Assembly: GCF_014842255.1 (NCBI RefSeq)
Contig: NZ_JACYVH010000005.1
Location: forward strand, 1-62,021
DNA: 62,021 bases
Direction: 5' to 3'
Source: Frigoribacterium sp. CFBP 13712
GTDB taxonomy: Bacteria > Actinomycetota > Actinomycetes > Actinomycetales > Microbacteriaceae
In this document: piece after piece, positions 28,022 through 36,754 of the stretch
How positions within the stretch are numbered: position 1 is the first letter of the stretch
How the letters are laid out: each line of letters begins with the position of its first letter
Notes under the pieces: generated by a model
What the model was told of the DNA's origin: nothing
What the model saw: the letters and a program-made list of their open reading frames with translations, nothing else
Databases searched by the model: none
Position numbers and translations under genes: made by a program

Positions 28022-28978
28022 ATGACCCGTGAGACCGAGCCGCCGATCAGGTCGGAGATCGCGGGTCGCGACATGGACCAGGCACGGGCCATGTACGAAG
28101 ACGGCTACAACGGCAAGGGCTTCGACACCGAGCACAGCCAGTCGGACTTCGCGTACCGGTACACGATCACGGGCGACGACGAGATGACGCTGCGGTCGTC
28201 GATGTTCCTCGGGTCGATCAAGGGCGCCATCCAGCCCGAGAACGAGTACGTCGTGTCGTGGATCACCGGGGGCTCCGGCGTCTACGACCTGAACGGCGAC
28301 GAGCTGCCCCTGCAGATCGGCCGGCCGGCGATGTTCCCCACCGGCAAGCAGTTCGAGTTCGAGTTCGAGGACTACCGCCAGAACCTCGTGCACTTCAACG
28401 CCGGGTTCCTCGAGCGGGTCGCCGCCGAAGAGGAGGGCACCCTGCCGGGCACGCTCGAGTTCGATCACACGGCGATCCCCGAGGCGACGGCGCTGCTGCA
28501 GTGGAAGAACACGATCACCACGGTGGCGAAGAGCGTGCTCGGCGGCGAGGCGACGCCCCTGCTGCGCTCCGAGGTCAACCGGCTCGCCGCGGTCACGCTG
28601 CTGAGCACCTTCAAGCACCGGGGGCCGCAGCTGCCCGAGCAGCTGCTCGCACCGCGCAATGCGCGACTGCGCGCGGCCGTCGAGTACATGCACGCCAACG
28701 CCGAGCTGCCGATCACCCCGACCATGATCGCCGAGCACGCCGACCTGGGCCTCCGCGGGCTGCAGGTCGCCTTCAGCCGCCAGCTCGGCACGACGCCGAC
28801 CGACTACCTGCGCGGCATCCGCCTCGACCGCGCTCGCTCGGATCTGCTCAACCTGGGGCCGCGCGAGACGACCGTGGCCGCGATCGCGACGCGCTGGGGC
28901 TTCGCCCACCTGGGCCGGTTCTCGGCGTCGTACGGCGAGCGATTCGGCGAGAAGCCGTCCGCGACGCTGCACCGGTAG
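28022..28978 (+). CDS. AraC family transcriptional regulator
   Basis: A 318-residue regulator. The N-terminal two thirds is a cupin-like AraC-binding domain (YVVSWITGGSGVYDLNGDEL, FPTGKQFEFEFEDY), and the last 100 residues hold the two helix-turn-helix motifs: TMIAEHADLGLRGLQVAFSRQLG and TTVAAIATRWGFAHLGRFSASYGERFGEKP. The end of the second motif matches the family signature. The target is unknown; no catabolic gene is directly beside it. It converges on the small gene at 29307. Confidence 0.85.
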   Translation: MTRETEPPIRSEIAGRDMDQARAMYEDGYNGKGFDTEHSQSDFAYRYTITGDDEMTLRSSMFLGSIKGAIQPENEYVVSWITGGSGVYDLNGDELPLQIGRPAMFPTGKQFEFEFEDYRQNLVHFNAGFLERVAAEEEGTLPGTLEFDHTAIPEATALLQWKNTITTVAKSVLGGEATPLLRSEVNRLAAVTLLSTFKHRGPQLPEQLLAPRNARLRAAVEYMHANAELPITPTMIAEHADLGLRGLQVAFSRQLGTTPTDYLRGIRLDRARSDLLNLGPRETTVAAIATRWGFAHLGRFSASYGERFGEKPSATLHR

Positions 28979-29122
28979 CGGGGCTGCGGCGCCAGCTGCT
29001 GGGCTGCGGCGCTCCGCGGCGCTGAGCGCTGCGCGGCTGGGCTGGGCTGGGCGACGCTCCGCGCGGTGCCGGGCTGAGCTGCGCGGCGCGGCTGGGCTGC
29101 GCGCGGTGCCGGGTGACGCCAT
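28979..29122. repeat. Low-complexity GGGCTG-rich intergenic stretch
   Basis: About 140 bp of irregular repeats built from GGGCTG, GCGGCG and GCGCGGTGCCGGG units (for example two spaced copies of CGCGCGGTGCCGGG). No gene seen. It leads straight into the long palindrome at 29123. Confidence 0.6.
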
Positions 29123-29182
29123 GAACCCCGTTCGCGAAGATGAACCGCGATATAACGCGGTTCATCTTCGCGAACGGGGTTC
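29123..29182. repeat. Palindromic element, family A, copy 1 (27-bp perfect stem)
   Basis: A 27-base arm beginning GAACCCCGTTCGCGAAGATG pairs without a mismatch with its complement across the loop ATATAA. It lies between convergent genes. A relative with the same arms apart from a compensated base pair is at 50047-50106. Confidence 0.9.
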
Positions 29183-29185
29183 GGG

Positions 29186-29262
29186 GGAGGGTGGCACGAG
29201 GCCGGGTGGCACGAGGCCGGGTGGTACGAGGCCCGGCGGCGCGAGGCCGGGTCGCGCCAGGG
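29186..29262. repeat. Short tandem repeat, about 16-bp unit, four to five copies
   Basis: Imperfect tandem copies of GGTGGCACGAGGCCGG directly after the palindrome, drifting at the end. No gene is supported here; open frames across it only spell the repeat (Arg-Val-Ala-Arg-Gly). Confidence 0.75.
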
Positions 29263-29306
29263 CCGCGCCGCGTCAGAGCCCGTCGAGCGGGGCGCGCAGC
29301 CCCCGG

Positions 29307-29585
29307 TCAGGCGGCCGTACGGTACGTGACGATCGACCCCGTGAGGGTGCGGACCGCGGTGGTCCAGGCCGAGACGCCGCGTCGCTCGCTGCGCGTGTAG
29401 CGACCGACGGCGAGGTTGCGCTCGGCGACGGTCGTGACGTACGACCCGATCATCGTGGCGTCGTGAGCGCTCGAGCCGGTGTACGAGCCGACGCCGACGC
29501 CGGCTCCCGTGTCGATGCGCGAGACGTACTGGCCGCCCAGGGGGTGCAGCTGGGCCGTGGAGGTGGTGGTGTGCGTCGAGGTCAT
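29307..29585 (-). CDS. Hypothetical protein, 92 residues
   Basis: Not recognised. Thr/Ser/Gly-rich with regular beta-type spacing (GVGSYTGSSAHDATMIGSY, ERNLAVGRYTRSE, GSIVTYRTAA), no membrane span. Start ATG at 29585; a TAGAGT hexamer at 29593-29598 lies seven bases upstream, so it is probably leaderless, and a strong AT-rich palindrome (29602-29626) covers the -35 region. It is the kind of gene expected to be tightly controlled by a regulator encoded elsewhere. Confidence 0.6.
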   Translation of the reverse strand: MTSTHTTTSTAQLHPLGGQYVSRIDTGAGVGVGSYTGSSAHDATMIGSYVTTVAERNLAVGRYTRSERRGVSAWTTAVRTLTGSIVTYRTAA

Positions 29586-29601
29586 GTCCACGACTCTAGA
29601 C

Positions 29602-29626
29602 CTTGTTTTGAGGAATTCAAAACAAG
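29602..29626. promoter_or_regulatory. AT-rich palindromic operator
   Basis: CTTGTTTTGA and its perfect complement around GGAAT (10-bp arms). It is conspicuously AT-rich and sits just upstream of the -10 of the 29585 gene; MarR- or TetR-type operators look like this. It could alternatively act as a terminator for the gene ending at 29653. Confidence 0.55.
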
Positions 29627-29652
29627 ACTCGCAGAATGGCCTGGCCGGTGCG

Positions 29653-29964
29653 CTAGTCCCGGCTCCGGTGCTGCTCATCGGGCAGCAGGGCCGAGAACGC
29701 GTGCCCGATCTCGGTCCGCATGTAGGCGATCGCCTCGCCGTTCTCGGGCGGTTCGAGCGAGCTCGTCGTCGTCTCCGCCATCAGGGGTGAACCCGAGTCG
29801 AGCAGGAACGTCGCGACGACCTGGTTGCCGTCGGCGTTGATCGCGTTCAGCTCGACCGTGTCGGCGTCGCCCGACTGGGCGAGCAGGGCGGCGTACTCGA
29901 GCAGCGTGTCCGCCGCCTCGTCATCGACGAAGAGCGACTTGGCGGCGAACGTGATGTGCTTCAT
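29653..29964 (-). CDS. Hypothetical protein, 103 residues
   Basis: Not recognised. Acidic, soluble alpha/beta protein (MKHITFAAKSLFVDDEAADTL region, then NAINADGNQVVATFLLDSG and GEAIAYMRTEIGHAFSALL). The form suggests a small stand-alone binding domain. The ATG at 29964 is preceded by TACACA six bases upstream, again leaderless-like. Same direction as the beta-galactosidase gene upstream, separated by 120 bp that hold a hairpin. Confidence 0.65.
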   Translation of the reverse strand: MKHITFAAKSLFVDDEAADTLLEYAALLAQSGDADTVELNAINADGNQVVATFLLDSGSPLMAETTTSSLEPPENGEAIAYMRTEIGHAFSALLPDEQHRSRD

Positions 29965-30043
29965 GGACCCTGTGTAGCCGGTGCCGGTTCCGCCGACAAG
30001 GGATCGGCCGAGAGGTCACCCGCAGCCCGCCCGCTCCGCCCGG

Positions 30044-30082
30044 CGCGCCTCCTCGGCTCGATGGATGGACCGAGGAGGCGCG
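30044..30082 (-). terminator. Hairpin after the beta-galactosidase gene
   Basis: CGCGCCTCCTCGG pairs perfectly with CCGAGGAGGCGCG across a 13-base loop, starting two bases after the stop codon at 30085. Again the arm contains the repeated GGAGGCGCG core. Confidence 0.6.
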
Positions 30083-30084
30083 GG

Positions 30085-32145
30085 TCAGCCCCGCGGGCTC
30101 CGCACCACGCGCACGCCACCGGCCGGCACCGTCAGCGGGCCGTCGACGACCTCGCCGCCGAGCAGCTCGACCCCCGCCTCGGCGACCACGTCGGCGTCGG
30201 CGTCGGCGTGGTTGACGAAGAACGTGAAGGTCGCGTCGTCTCCGTGGCGGACGACGACCTCGAGGCCCTCGACGTGGCCGCCGGGCACGACGACCCCGGC
30301 CTCGTCGAGCACGTCGCCGACGAAGGCCGCGAGGTCGTCGCCGGCCAGGCGCGTCGAGACGTACCAGGCCGTCCCGTCGCCGAGCGCGTTGCGGGTGACG
30401 GCCGGGCCGCCGGCCGCGGGGCCGGTGGTGTAGCGCGCCACGGCCTCGGCGCCCTCGAGCACGATGTCGTCCGACCAGCCGGTGCCGGTGGCGCCCGAGT
30501 CGAGCGTGACGACCTGGTCGGCGTAGAGCGGCAGGAACTCGGGCACCGAGAGACCGAGCACCTCGCGCAGGCCGCCGGGGGCGCCGCCGGCCGGTACGGC
30601 GTCGTTCTCGTCGACGACCCCCGAGAAGTACGACGCGACGAAGCGGCCGCCCGATCGCACGTACGAGGTCAGGTTCTCGGACGTCTCGGCGTCGACGATG
30701 TACTGCGACGGCGCCAGCACGAGGTCGTAGGCCGACAGGTCGTCGTGCGGGTGGCGGAAGTCGACGGTGACGCCGAGGTTCCAGAGCGCGGTGTAGAAGG
30801 CGACGATGCGCTCGCGGTGGTCGAGCTCGACCGAGGGGCGCCATTCGAGGTCGTGGGCCCAGAACGACTCGACGTCCCAGAGGATGGCGACCCGCGCCTC
30901 CACCCGGGATCCCCGCACGTCGGCCAGGCGACCTAGGTCGGCGCCGTACTCGACGACCTCGCGCCAGATGCGCGACGAGGTGCCGGCGTGCGGCAGCATC
31001 GCCGAGTGGAACTTCTCGGCGCCGTACCGCGACGCCCTGAACTGGAAGAACAGGATCGCGTCGGCGCCGCGGGCCAGGTGCGTCGTGCTGTTGCGGGCCA
31101 GCTCGCCTGGGCGCTTCGCGATGTTGCGCGGCTGCCAGTTGACGGCGCCCGTCGAGTGCTCCATCAGCATCCACGGCTCGCCGCCGGCCAGCGACCGGTT
31201 CAGGTCGGCGTCCATGGCGAGCAGCACGTGGTTGTCGTGGCGTTCGGCGACCAGGTAGTGGTCGTTGGCGACGACGTCGACCTCGCGGGCCCACTTCCAG
31301 TAGTCGATCGACGGGCAGTTGGTCGACATGAAGTTCGTGGTGACGGGGAGGTGCGGTGCGTGTCGCTTGATCACGTCGCGTTCGGCGACGAAGCAGGCGA
31401 GCAGGGCGTCGGAGGTGAACCGCGCGAAGTCGAGGCGCTGCGTCTGGTTCACGACCGTGGCCGAGACGCGGGGCGCGTCGATGTCGGTCCACTCGCCGTA
31501 GGTCTGACCCCAGAAGAGCGTGCCCCACGCCGCGTTCAGCGCGTCGAGCGTGCCGTACCGGGTCTTCAGCCAGGCGCGGAAGGCGCGCACCGAGTGCACT
31601 CCGTAGTCGTCGCTGATCGGGGCGCCGTACTCGTTGTGCACATGCCAGAGCACGACCGCGGGGTGGGTCGCGTAGCGCTCGGCGAGCTTCTCGGTGATGG
31701 CGGTCGCCGCGCGACGGTAGTCGGGCGAGCTCGGGCTGACCATGCCTCGCGAGCCGCGACCGAGGGTGAGGCCCTCGCGGGTCACGGGGTGCGAGTCGGG
31801 GTAGGCGGTCCAGAACCAGGCCGGCGGCACGGTGGTCGGCGTGGCGAGGTCGACGTCGATGCCGGCGTCGTGCAGCAGCCCGAGGATGTCGTCGAGGAAC
31901 GTGAAGTCGTACTCGCCTTCGCGGGGCTCGAGCAGCGCCCACGAGAAGATGCCGACGCTGACCAGGTTGATGCCGGCCTGCTTCATCAACGCGATGTCCT
32001 CGAGCCAGACCTCTCGGGGCCACTGCTCGGGGTTGTAGTCGCCGCCGTAGCGGATGTCGGCACGACCGGGCAGCCAGCTCGTCGTGCGACGCGGGTCGGA
32101 CTCGGGGGTCGGCGTGACGGCCGGGGCGTCGAGGTCGAGTGACAT
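30085..32145 (-). CDS. Beta-galactosidase, glycoside hydrolase family 42
   Basis: Cytoplasmic retaining glycosidase of 686 residues. GH42 text: GGDYNPEQWP near the start, GIFSWALLEP, the acid/base Glu in WHVHNEYG, and the nucleophile Glu in WMLMEHSTG, followed by the trimerisation domain (ILWDVESFWAHD, VLAPSQYIV) and a small beta C-terminus. No signal peptide, so it acts on imported oligosaccharides. The ATG at 32145 has AAAGGAGAT; the frame further upstream is not coding. It is divergent from a CUT1 sugar importer with LacI-type operator sequences between, so it probably splits beta-galactosides or arabinopyranosides from plant arabinogalactan. Confidence 0.92.
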   Translation of the reverse strand: MSLDLDAPAVTPTPESDPRRTTSWLPGRADIRYGGDYNPEQWPREVWLEDIALMKQAGINLVSVGIFSWALLEPREGEYDFTFLDDILGLLHDAGIDVDLATPTTVPPAWFWTAYPDSHPVTREGLTLGRGSRGMVSPSSPDYRRAATAITEKLAERYATHPAVVLWHVHNEYGAPISDDYGVHSVRAFRAWLKTRYGTLDALNAAWGTLFWGQTYGEWTDIDAPRVSATVVNQTQRLDFARFTSDALLACFVAERDVIKRHAPHLPVTTNFMSTNCPSIDYWKWAREVDVVANDHYLVAERHDNHVLLAMDADLNRSLAGGEPWMLMEHSTGAVNWQPRNIAKRPGELARNSTTHLARGADAILFFQFRASRYGAEKFHSAMLPHAGTSSRIWREVVEYGADLGRLADVRGSRVEARVAILWDVESFWAHDLEWRPSVELDHRERIVAFYTALWNLGVTVDFRHPHDDLSAYDLVLAPSQYIVDAETSENLTSYVRSGGRFVASYFSGVVDENDAVPAGGAPGGLREVLGLSVPEFLPLYADQVVTLDSGATGTGWSDDIVLEGAEAVARYTTGPAAGGPAVTRNALGDGTAWYVSTRLAGDDLAAFVGDVLDEAGVVVPGGHVEGLEVVVRHGDDATFTFFVNHADADADVVAEAGVELLGGEVVDGPLTVPAGGVRVVRSPRG

Positions 32146-32164
32146 GCGGTGATCTCCTTTGACT

Positions 32165-32176
32165 GTGTGCGCTCCC
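32165..32176. promoter_or_regulatory. LacI-type operator-like site near the beta-galactosidase gene
   Basis: GTGTGCGCTCCC differs at two positions from GTGAGCGCTCAC, the perfect palindrome found twice upstream of araB. It is 20 bp before the beta-galactosidase start. Confidence 0.4.
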
Positions 32177-32243
32177 AGTTCTAGCACACGTGCTGAGTCT
32201 GCAGAAGGCTTAACGACTATGTCGAACCGTGACCCGCAGCGTG

Positions 32244-32273
32244 TTGACAAGCGAAAAGTCGTGTGCGTAACTG
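32244..32273 (+). promoter_or_regulatory. Promoter of the sugar importer operon
   Basis: TTGACA at 32244-32249, 18-base spacer, TAACTG at 32268-32273. The operator-like site at 32272-32285 begins within the -10, fitting repression by LacI. Confidence 0.5.
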
Positions 32274-32285
32274 TTACCGCTCACA
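32272..32285. promoter_or_regulatory. LacI-type operator-like site near the importer promoter
   Basis: TGTTACCGCTCACA matches the araB operator GTGAGCGCTCAC in its right half and differs at two bases in the left half. It overlaps the putative -10 of the importer operon. Confidence 0.45.
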
Positions 32286-32355
32286 GGCACAGCGTGGTGG
32301 TTCTCCCGGCTCGCGCTGTCCGCTCACCAGCTCTTGCTTTCCTCAAGGAGGACGA

Positions 32356-33657
32356 ATGCACAGCTCACTCCGCCGCATCGGCGTCGTCACGGTCGCCACA
32401 GCGGCCCTCATCCTCACCGGCTGCTCCGGCGGCGGTGGCAGCTCGTCCGACGGACCCGTCGGGCTCACCTACTGGGCCTGGGCGCCCAACCTCGACAAGG
32501 TGGTCGACATCTGGAACGAGGAGAACCCCGACATCCAGGTCACCGTCAACAAGCAGGACGGCGGCGACCCCGCGATCACCAAGCTGCTCACCGCCATCAA
32601 GGCCGGCAGCGGCGCCCCCGACCTGATCCAGGCCGAGTACCAGAAGATCCCGACGCTCGTCTCGTCCGACGCGCTCGCCGACCTCACCGATCAGGGCGCC
32701 GGCGACCTCGAGGGCGACTTCAGCGAGGGCGTCTGGTCGTCGGTCACCCTCGACGGGCAGGGCGTCTACGCCATCCCGCAGGACAGCGGCCCGATGATGG
32801 CCTACTACCGCACCGACATCCTCGACCAGTACGGCCTCAGCGTCCCCACCACGTGGGACGAGTACGCCCAGGTCGCCGAAGACCTGCACGCCGCCGATCC
32901 GAGCAAGTACCTCGGCACCTTCTCGGCCAACGACGCGGGCTGGTTCGCCGGTCTCTCGCAGCAGGCCGGCGCCTCCTGGTGGTCCATCGACGACCAGAGC
33001 TGGGGCGTCGACATCGCCGAGGGCCCGACCGAGCAGGTCGCCTCGTACTGGGGCGGACTCGTCGAGAGCGGCGCCATCGACAACAAGCCGATGTACACCC
33101 CCGAGTGGAACGCCGGTCTGAACGACGGCTCGCAGGTCGGCTGGATCAGCTCGGTCTGGGCCCCCGGCGTGCTGAGCGGCAACGCACCCGACACCGCCGG
33201 CAAGTGGACCGCCGCGCCGTTGCCGCAGTGGGACGCCGCGAACCCCTCCGACGGCAACTGGGGAGGGTCGACCACGGCCGTCACCACGCAGTCCGAGAAG
33301 AAGGAGGCGGCGGTCGAGTTCGCCACCTGGCTGAACACCGACCCCGAGGCCGTCGCCGCGCTCGCCGACATCGCCGGCGTCTACCCCGCCGCGACCGAGG
33401 CCGCGGCCGACGCGCTGACCACCTCGCCCGAGTTCTTCAGCCAGCAGAGCGACTTCTACGACATCGCCGCCGAGGCGTCGTCGACCGTCGCGCCGTTCAC
33501 CTACGGCCCCAACGTCAACGTCGCGTTCAGCGCGTACAACGACGAGTTCGCCAAGGCCGCCGACGCCCGCACCCAGGCGGCGTTCGAGGACGCGGTCGAC
33601 GCCATGCAGGAGATCACGACGGACGACCTCGTGAAGAGCGGCTTCTCGGTCGAGTAG
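32356..33657 (+). CDS. Sugar ABC transporter substrate-binding lipoprotein (CUT1)
   Basis: Extracellular sugar-binding protein of 433 residues. A lipoprotein signal peptide ends in LILTGCSGG (lipobox, lipidated Cys about residue 22). The mature part is a family 1 solute-binding fold: LTYWAWAPNLDKVVDIWNEENP, GSGAPDLIQAEYQKIP, YAIPQDSGPMMAYYR, QSEKKEAAVEFATWL. AAGGAGG precedes the ATG. It is followed by a strong hairpin and two permease genes. Together with araBDA and the GH42 gene the likely ligand is an arabinose- or galactose-containing oligosaccharide. Confidence 0.9.
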   Translation: MHSSLRRIGVVTVATAALILTGCSGGGGSSSDGPVGLTYWAWAPNLDKVVDIWNEENPDIQVTVNKQDGGDPAITKLLTAIKAGSGAPDLIQAEYQKIPTLVSSDALADLTDQGAGDLEGDFSEGVWSSVTLDGQGVYAIPQDSGPMMAYYRTDILDQYGLSVPTTWDEYAQVAEDLHAADPSKYLGTFSANDAGWFAGLSQQAGASWWSIDDQSWGVDIAEGPTEQVASYWGGLVESGAIDNKPMYTPEWNAGLNDGSQVGWISSVWAPGVLSGNAPDTAGKWTAAPLPQWDAANPSDGNWGGSTTAVTTQSEKKEAAVEFATWLNTDPEAVAALADIAGVYPAATEAAADALTTSPEFFSQQSDFYDIAAEASSTVAPFTYGPNVNVAFSAYNDEFAKAADARTQAAFEDAVDAMQEITTDDLVKSGFSVE

Positions 33658-33668
33658 CCGAGCGCCTC

Positions 33669-33699
33669 GGGAGGGGCGGCGCCCTGAGCCGCCCCTCCC
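33669..33699 (+). terminator. Intercistronic hairpin after the binding-protein gene
   Basis: Perfect 12-base-pair stem (GGGAGGGGCGGC and complement) with a seven-base loop, 11 bases after the stop. No T-run follows. Such hairpins in ABC operons protect or partly terminate the message so that more binding protein than permease is made. Confidence 0.65.
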
Positions 33700-33742
33700 G
33701 CCCTCCACCCCCTTCACCGTCCGCGACCAGCGAGGAACCGTC

Positions 33743-34735
33743 ATGGCCGACACGCTCACCCCTCTCACCCCGGCGGAGGTCGCCGCACCCGACCGTCGCG
33801 CGACCGCGCCCGTCGGCCGGCACGGCACGGGCAGCTTCCGCAGCCGCGTGCTCACGCCCTACGCGATGCTCGCCCCGGGCATCATCCTGTTCGTGCTGTT
33901 CATGGCGGCGCCGATCGTCTACACGCTGTTCCTCAGCTTCCAGAAGAAGCAGGTCTCGGGCCTCGGTCTCGGCTCGGCCTCGCGCGGCACGGGCTTCGCC
34001 GGTCTCGAGAACTACATCGGCACGCTCACCGACCCCGAGTTCGGCGCCAGCGTCGGTCGCGTGCTGCTCTACGGCCTCGTGCTCGTGCCCTGCATGCTCG
34101 GTCTCGCGCTGCTCTTCGCCCTGCTGCTCGACTCGAAGCGCACCCGCGCGACGTCGTTCTCGCGCATCGCGATCTTCCTGCCGTACGCCGTGCCGGCCGT
34201 CATCAGCTCGCTGCTCTGGGGGTTCCTGTACCTGCCCGCCGTCAGCCCCTTCTACTACGTCTTCGAACGGCTCGGCTGGGACGTCCCCGGCGTGCTCGGC
34301 TCGGGCACCGTGCTCTTCGCCATCGCGAACATCGCGCTCTGGGGCGGCGTCGGCTTCAACATGATCGTCATCTACACGTCGCTGAAGGCCGTGTCGAGCG
34401 ACATCTACGAGGCCGCCCGACTCGACGGGGCCTCCGAGGTGCAGATCGCCCTGCGGATCAAGATCCCGATGGTCGCTCCCGCGCTCGTCATGACCGCGCT
34501 GTTCTCGATGGTCGCGACGCTGCAGGTCTTCGCCGAGCCCACCACGCTCCGTCCGCTGACGAACAGCCTGTCGACCAGCTGGTCGCCGCTGATGCTCGTC
34601 TACCGCGACGCGTTCACCCGCGACGACATCTACTCGGCTGCGGCGACCTCGGTCGTCATCGCCCTCGCCACCTTCATCGTCTCCTTCTTCTTCCTCCGGG
34701 TCGTGCAGAAGCGAGCCTTCGGCCAGGAGGACTGA
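33743..34735 (+). CDS. Sugar ABC transporter permease (MalF-like)
   Basis: First permease of a CUT1 importer, 330 residues with six spans after a polar N-terminus of about 30 residues. The EAA loop that docks the ATPase reads YEAARLDGASEVQIALRIKIPM, and the first periplasmic part has the usual LSFQKKQ and GLENYIGTL. It lies 85 bp after the binding-protein gene and two bases before the second permease gene. No ATPase gene is in the cluster, so a shared MsiK-type ATPase from elsewhere must energise it, which is common in actinobacteria. Confidence 0.9.
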   Translation: MADTLTPLTPAEVAAPDRRATAPVGRHGTGSFRSRVLTPYAMLAPGIILFVLFMAAPIVYTLFLSFQKKQVSGLGLGSASRGTGFAGLENYIGTLTDPEFGASVGRVLLYGLVLVPCMLGLALLFALLLDSKRTRATSFSRIAIFLPYAVPAVISSLLWGFLYLPAVSPFYYVFERLGWDVPGVLGSGTVLFAIANIALWGGVGFNMIVIYTSLKAVSSDIYEAARLDGASEVQIALRIKIPMVAPALVMTALFSMVATLQVFAEPTTLRPLTNSLSTSWSPLMLVYRDAFTRDDIYSAAATSVVIALATFIVSFFFLRVVQKRAFGQED

Positions 34736-34737
34736 CC

Positions 34738-35703
34738 ATGACCACCACGGACCTCGACGGCGCCACCCGCCGCGGCGACCTCTCCGTCGCCGACTCGACC
34801 CGCGCCTCCTCGGCGACCGCTTCCGGAGGCGCGGGTCGGCCCCGCAGCACCCGTCGCCCCGGCGGCAGCTCGCTGACCGAGCGCCGCAGCCTCGTCTCGA
34901 CCGCGATCGTGCTGATCGGCGCCGTCTACTGCCTGTTCCCCGTGCTCTGGGTCGTCATGGCGTCCACGAAAGACGGCGGCGAGCTCTTCTCGACCTTCAC
35001 CCTCGCGCCCAGCACCCACCTGCTCGACAACCTCGTCGCACTCAGTCAGTACCGCGACGGCCTGTTCTGGCGCTGGATGCTCAACACCGCGCTCTACGCC
35101 GGCATCGGCGCCCTCGCCTCGACCTACGTGTCGGCGCTGTCGGGCTACGTGCTCGCGAAGTTCGAGTTCCCCGGCAAGAAGGTCGTCTTCAACGTGCTGC
35201 TGATGGGGGTGCTGGTGCCCGGGGTGATCCTCGCGATCCCGCAGTACTTCCTGCTCGCGAACGTCGGCCTGACCAACACGTTCTGGGGCGTGCTGCTGCC
35301 GCAGATCATCAGCCCGTACGGCATCTACCTGGCCCGCATCTACGGGGCCGCGGCCGTGCCGACCGACGTGATCGAGGCGGCCCGCACCGAGGGCGCCGGC
35401 GAGCTGCACATCTTCCACCGCATCGCCGTGCCGATGCTCGGCCCGGGGCTCGTCACGATCTTCCTGTTCCAGTTCGTCGCCATCTGGAACAACTTCATGC
35501 TGCCGTACATCATGCTCGGCGACGACTCGCTGTTCCCGCTGACGGTCGGCCTGAACGGGCTGCTCAACCAGGGCGCGTCGGCGCCGGCGCTGTACACGCT
35601 CGTCATCACCGGGGCGCTGCTGTCGGTCATCCCGCTGATCCTGATCTTCCTGGTGCTGCAGCGGTACTGGCGGGTCGACCTGGCCGCCGGCGCCGTCAAG
35701 TAG
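34738..35703 (+). CDS. Sugar ABC transporter permease (MalG-like)
   Basis: Second permease, 321 residues, six spans, EAA loop IEAARTEGAGELHIFHRIAVPM and the typical end VLQRYWRVDLAAGAVK. Its N-terminal 45 residues are unusual: polar and low complexity (STRASSATASGGAGRPRS), encoded by a perfect 14-bp inverted repeat at 34796-34838 made of two facing copies of the repeated 10-mer. The extension is in the cytoplasm and ahead of the first span, where an insert would do little harm. Confidence 0.9.
   Translation: MTTTDLDGATRRGDLSVADSTRASSATASGGAGRPRSTRRPGGSSLTERRSLVSTAIVLIGAVYCLFPVLWVVMASTKDGGELFSTFTLAPSTHLLDNLVALSQYRDGLFWRWMLNTALYAGIGALASTYVSALSGYVLAKFEFPGKKVVFNVLLMGVLVPGVILAIPQYFLLANVGLTNTFWGVLLPQIISPYGIYLARIYGAAAVPTDVIEAARTEGAGELHIFHRIAVPMLGPGLVTIFLFQFVAIWNNFMLPYIMLGDDSLFPLTVGLNGLLNQGASAPALYTLVITGALLSVIPLILIFLVLQRYWRVDLAAGAVK
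34796..34838. repeat. Facing pair of the 10-mer inside a permease gene
   Basis: CGACCCGCGCCTCC and GGAGGCGCGGGTCG are perfect complements 15 bases apart within codons 20-34 of the permease gene; a hairpin in the early message is expected. Confidence 0.8.
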
Positions 35704-35740
35704 TGGGAGGCGCGGGTCGGCAGCCCCCTAGGCTGGCCGC

Positions 35741-36754
35741 GTGACGAGCACTCCCGGTCGCCAGCGGCCCACGATCAACGACGTCGCCGACCAGGCGGGC
35801 GTCTCGCGGGGCACCGTGTCGCGGGTGCTGAACGGCGGTCGCTGGGTCAGCCCCGACGCCAAGGCCGCCGTCGACGCCGCGATCAAGAAGACCGGCTACC
35901 GGGTCAACCCGCACGCCCGCAGCCTCGCGACCAACCGCACCGGCTCGGTCGCGTTCCTCCTCACCGAAGACCACCAGCAGCTCTTCGAGGATCCGAACTT
36001 CTCGGCCCTGCTCAAGGGCACCGCGGCGGCGCTCGCCGAGAGCGACATGTCGCTCGTGCTGATCATGGCGGGGTCGTCGGCCGAGCAGAAGCGCGCCGTG
36101 GCCTACATCGAGGCGGGCCACGTCGACGGCGTGCTGCTCGTCTCGGCGCACAGCGGGCAGCGTCTGCTCGCCGACATCGTCGGGTCGGGCGTGCCCGCCA
36201 TCGCGTGCGGCATCCCGCTCGGCTACCAGCGGCGCATGGGGTACGTCGCCGCCGACGACGAGGAGGGCGCCCGCGAGATGGTGGCGCACCTCCGCTCGCT
36301 CGGCCGCCGCCGCATCGCGACCATCGCCGGCCCGCTCGACACCCCCGGCGGCATCACCCGGCTCGACGGCTACCGCACCGAGCTCGGCGACGACCTCGAC
36401 GAGTCGCTGATCCGTCACGGCGACTACTCGCGGGCCAGCGGCGAGGCCGCCATGACCGACCTGCTCGCGGCGTCGCCCGACGTCGACGCCGTCTTCGCGG
36501 CCAACGACCGCATGGCCGCGGGCGCCCTCGACGCGCTCGCCGCGGCGGGCCGCCGGGTGCCCGACGACGTCGCCGTCGGCGGCTTCGACGACTCGAGCAT
36601 CGCGGCGTCGACCGAACCCGCGCTGACCACCATGCGCCAGCCGTTCGACCGGATCAGCTCCGAGATGGTGCGGCTGCTGCTGCAGCTGATCGACGGTCAG
36701 AAGCCCGCGGCGATGACGCTGCCGACCGAGCTGGTGCGGCGCGCGACCACCTGA
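35741..36754 (+). CDS. LacI family transcriptional regulator of the sugar cluster
   Basis: Repressor of 337 residues: helix-turn-helix at about 10-35 (TINDVADQAGVSRGTVSRVLNGG), hinge helix near NPHARSLA, then a periplasmic-binding-like sensor domain (VDGVLLVSAH, AVFAANDRMAAGALDALA, VAVGGFDDSSIA). Start GTG at 35741 with TAGGCT at 35729-35734, six bases upstream, so probably leaderless. It lies between the importer genes and araBDA, and GTGAGCGCTCAC palindromes upstream of araB plus weaker relatives near 32165 and 32272 are its likely sites. The inducer is probably arabinose or a related sugar (inferred). Confidence 0.9.
   Translation: MTSTPGRQRPTINDVADQAGVSRGTVSRVLNGGRWVSPDAKAAVDAAIKKTGYRVNPHARSLATNRTGSVAFLLTEDHQQLFEDPNFSALLKGTAAALAESDMSLVLIMAGSSAEQKRAVAYIEAGHVDGVLLVSAHSGQRLLADIVGSGVPAIACGIPLGYQRRMGYVAADDEEGAREMVAHLRSLGRRRIATIAGPLDTPGGITRLDGYRTELGDDLDESLIRHGDYSRASGEAAMTDLLAASPDVDAVFAANDRMAAGALDALAAAGRRVPDDVAVGGFDDSSIAASTEPALTTMRQPFDRISSEMVRLLLQLIDGQKPAAMTLPTELVRRATT

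Noticed and set aside
29140-29400. Plus-strand frame with repeated VARGR text
   Set aside because: It only translates the palindrome and the 16-bp tandem repeat and has no coding character outside them.
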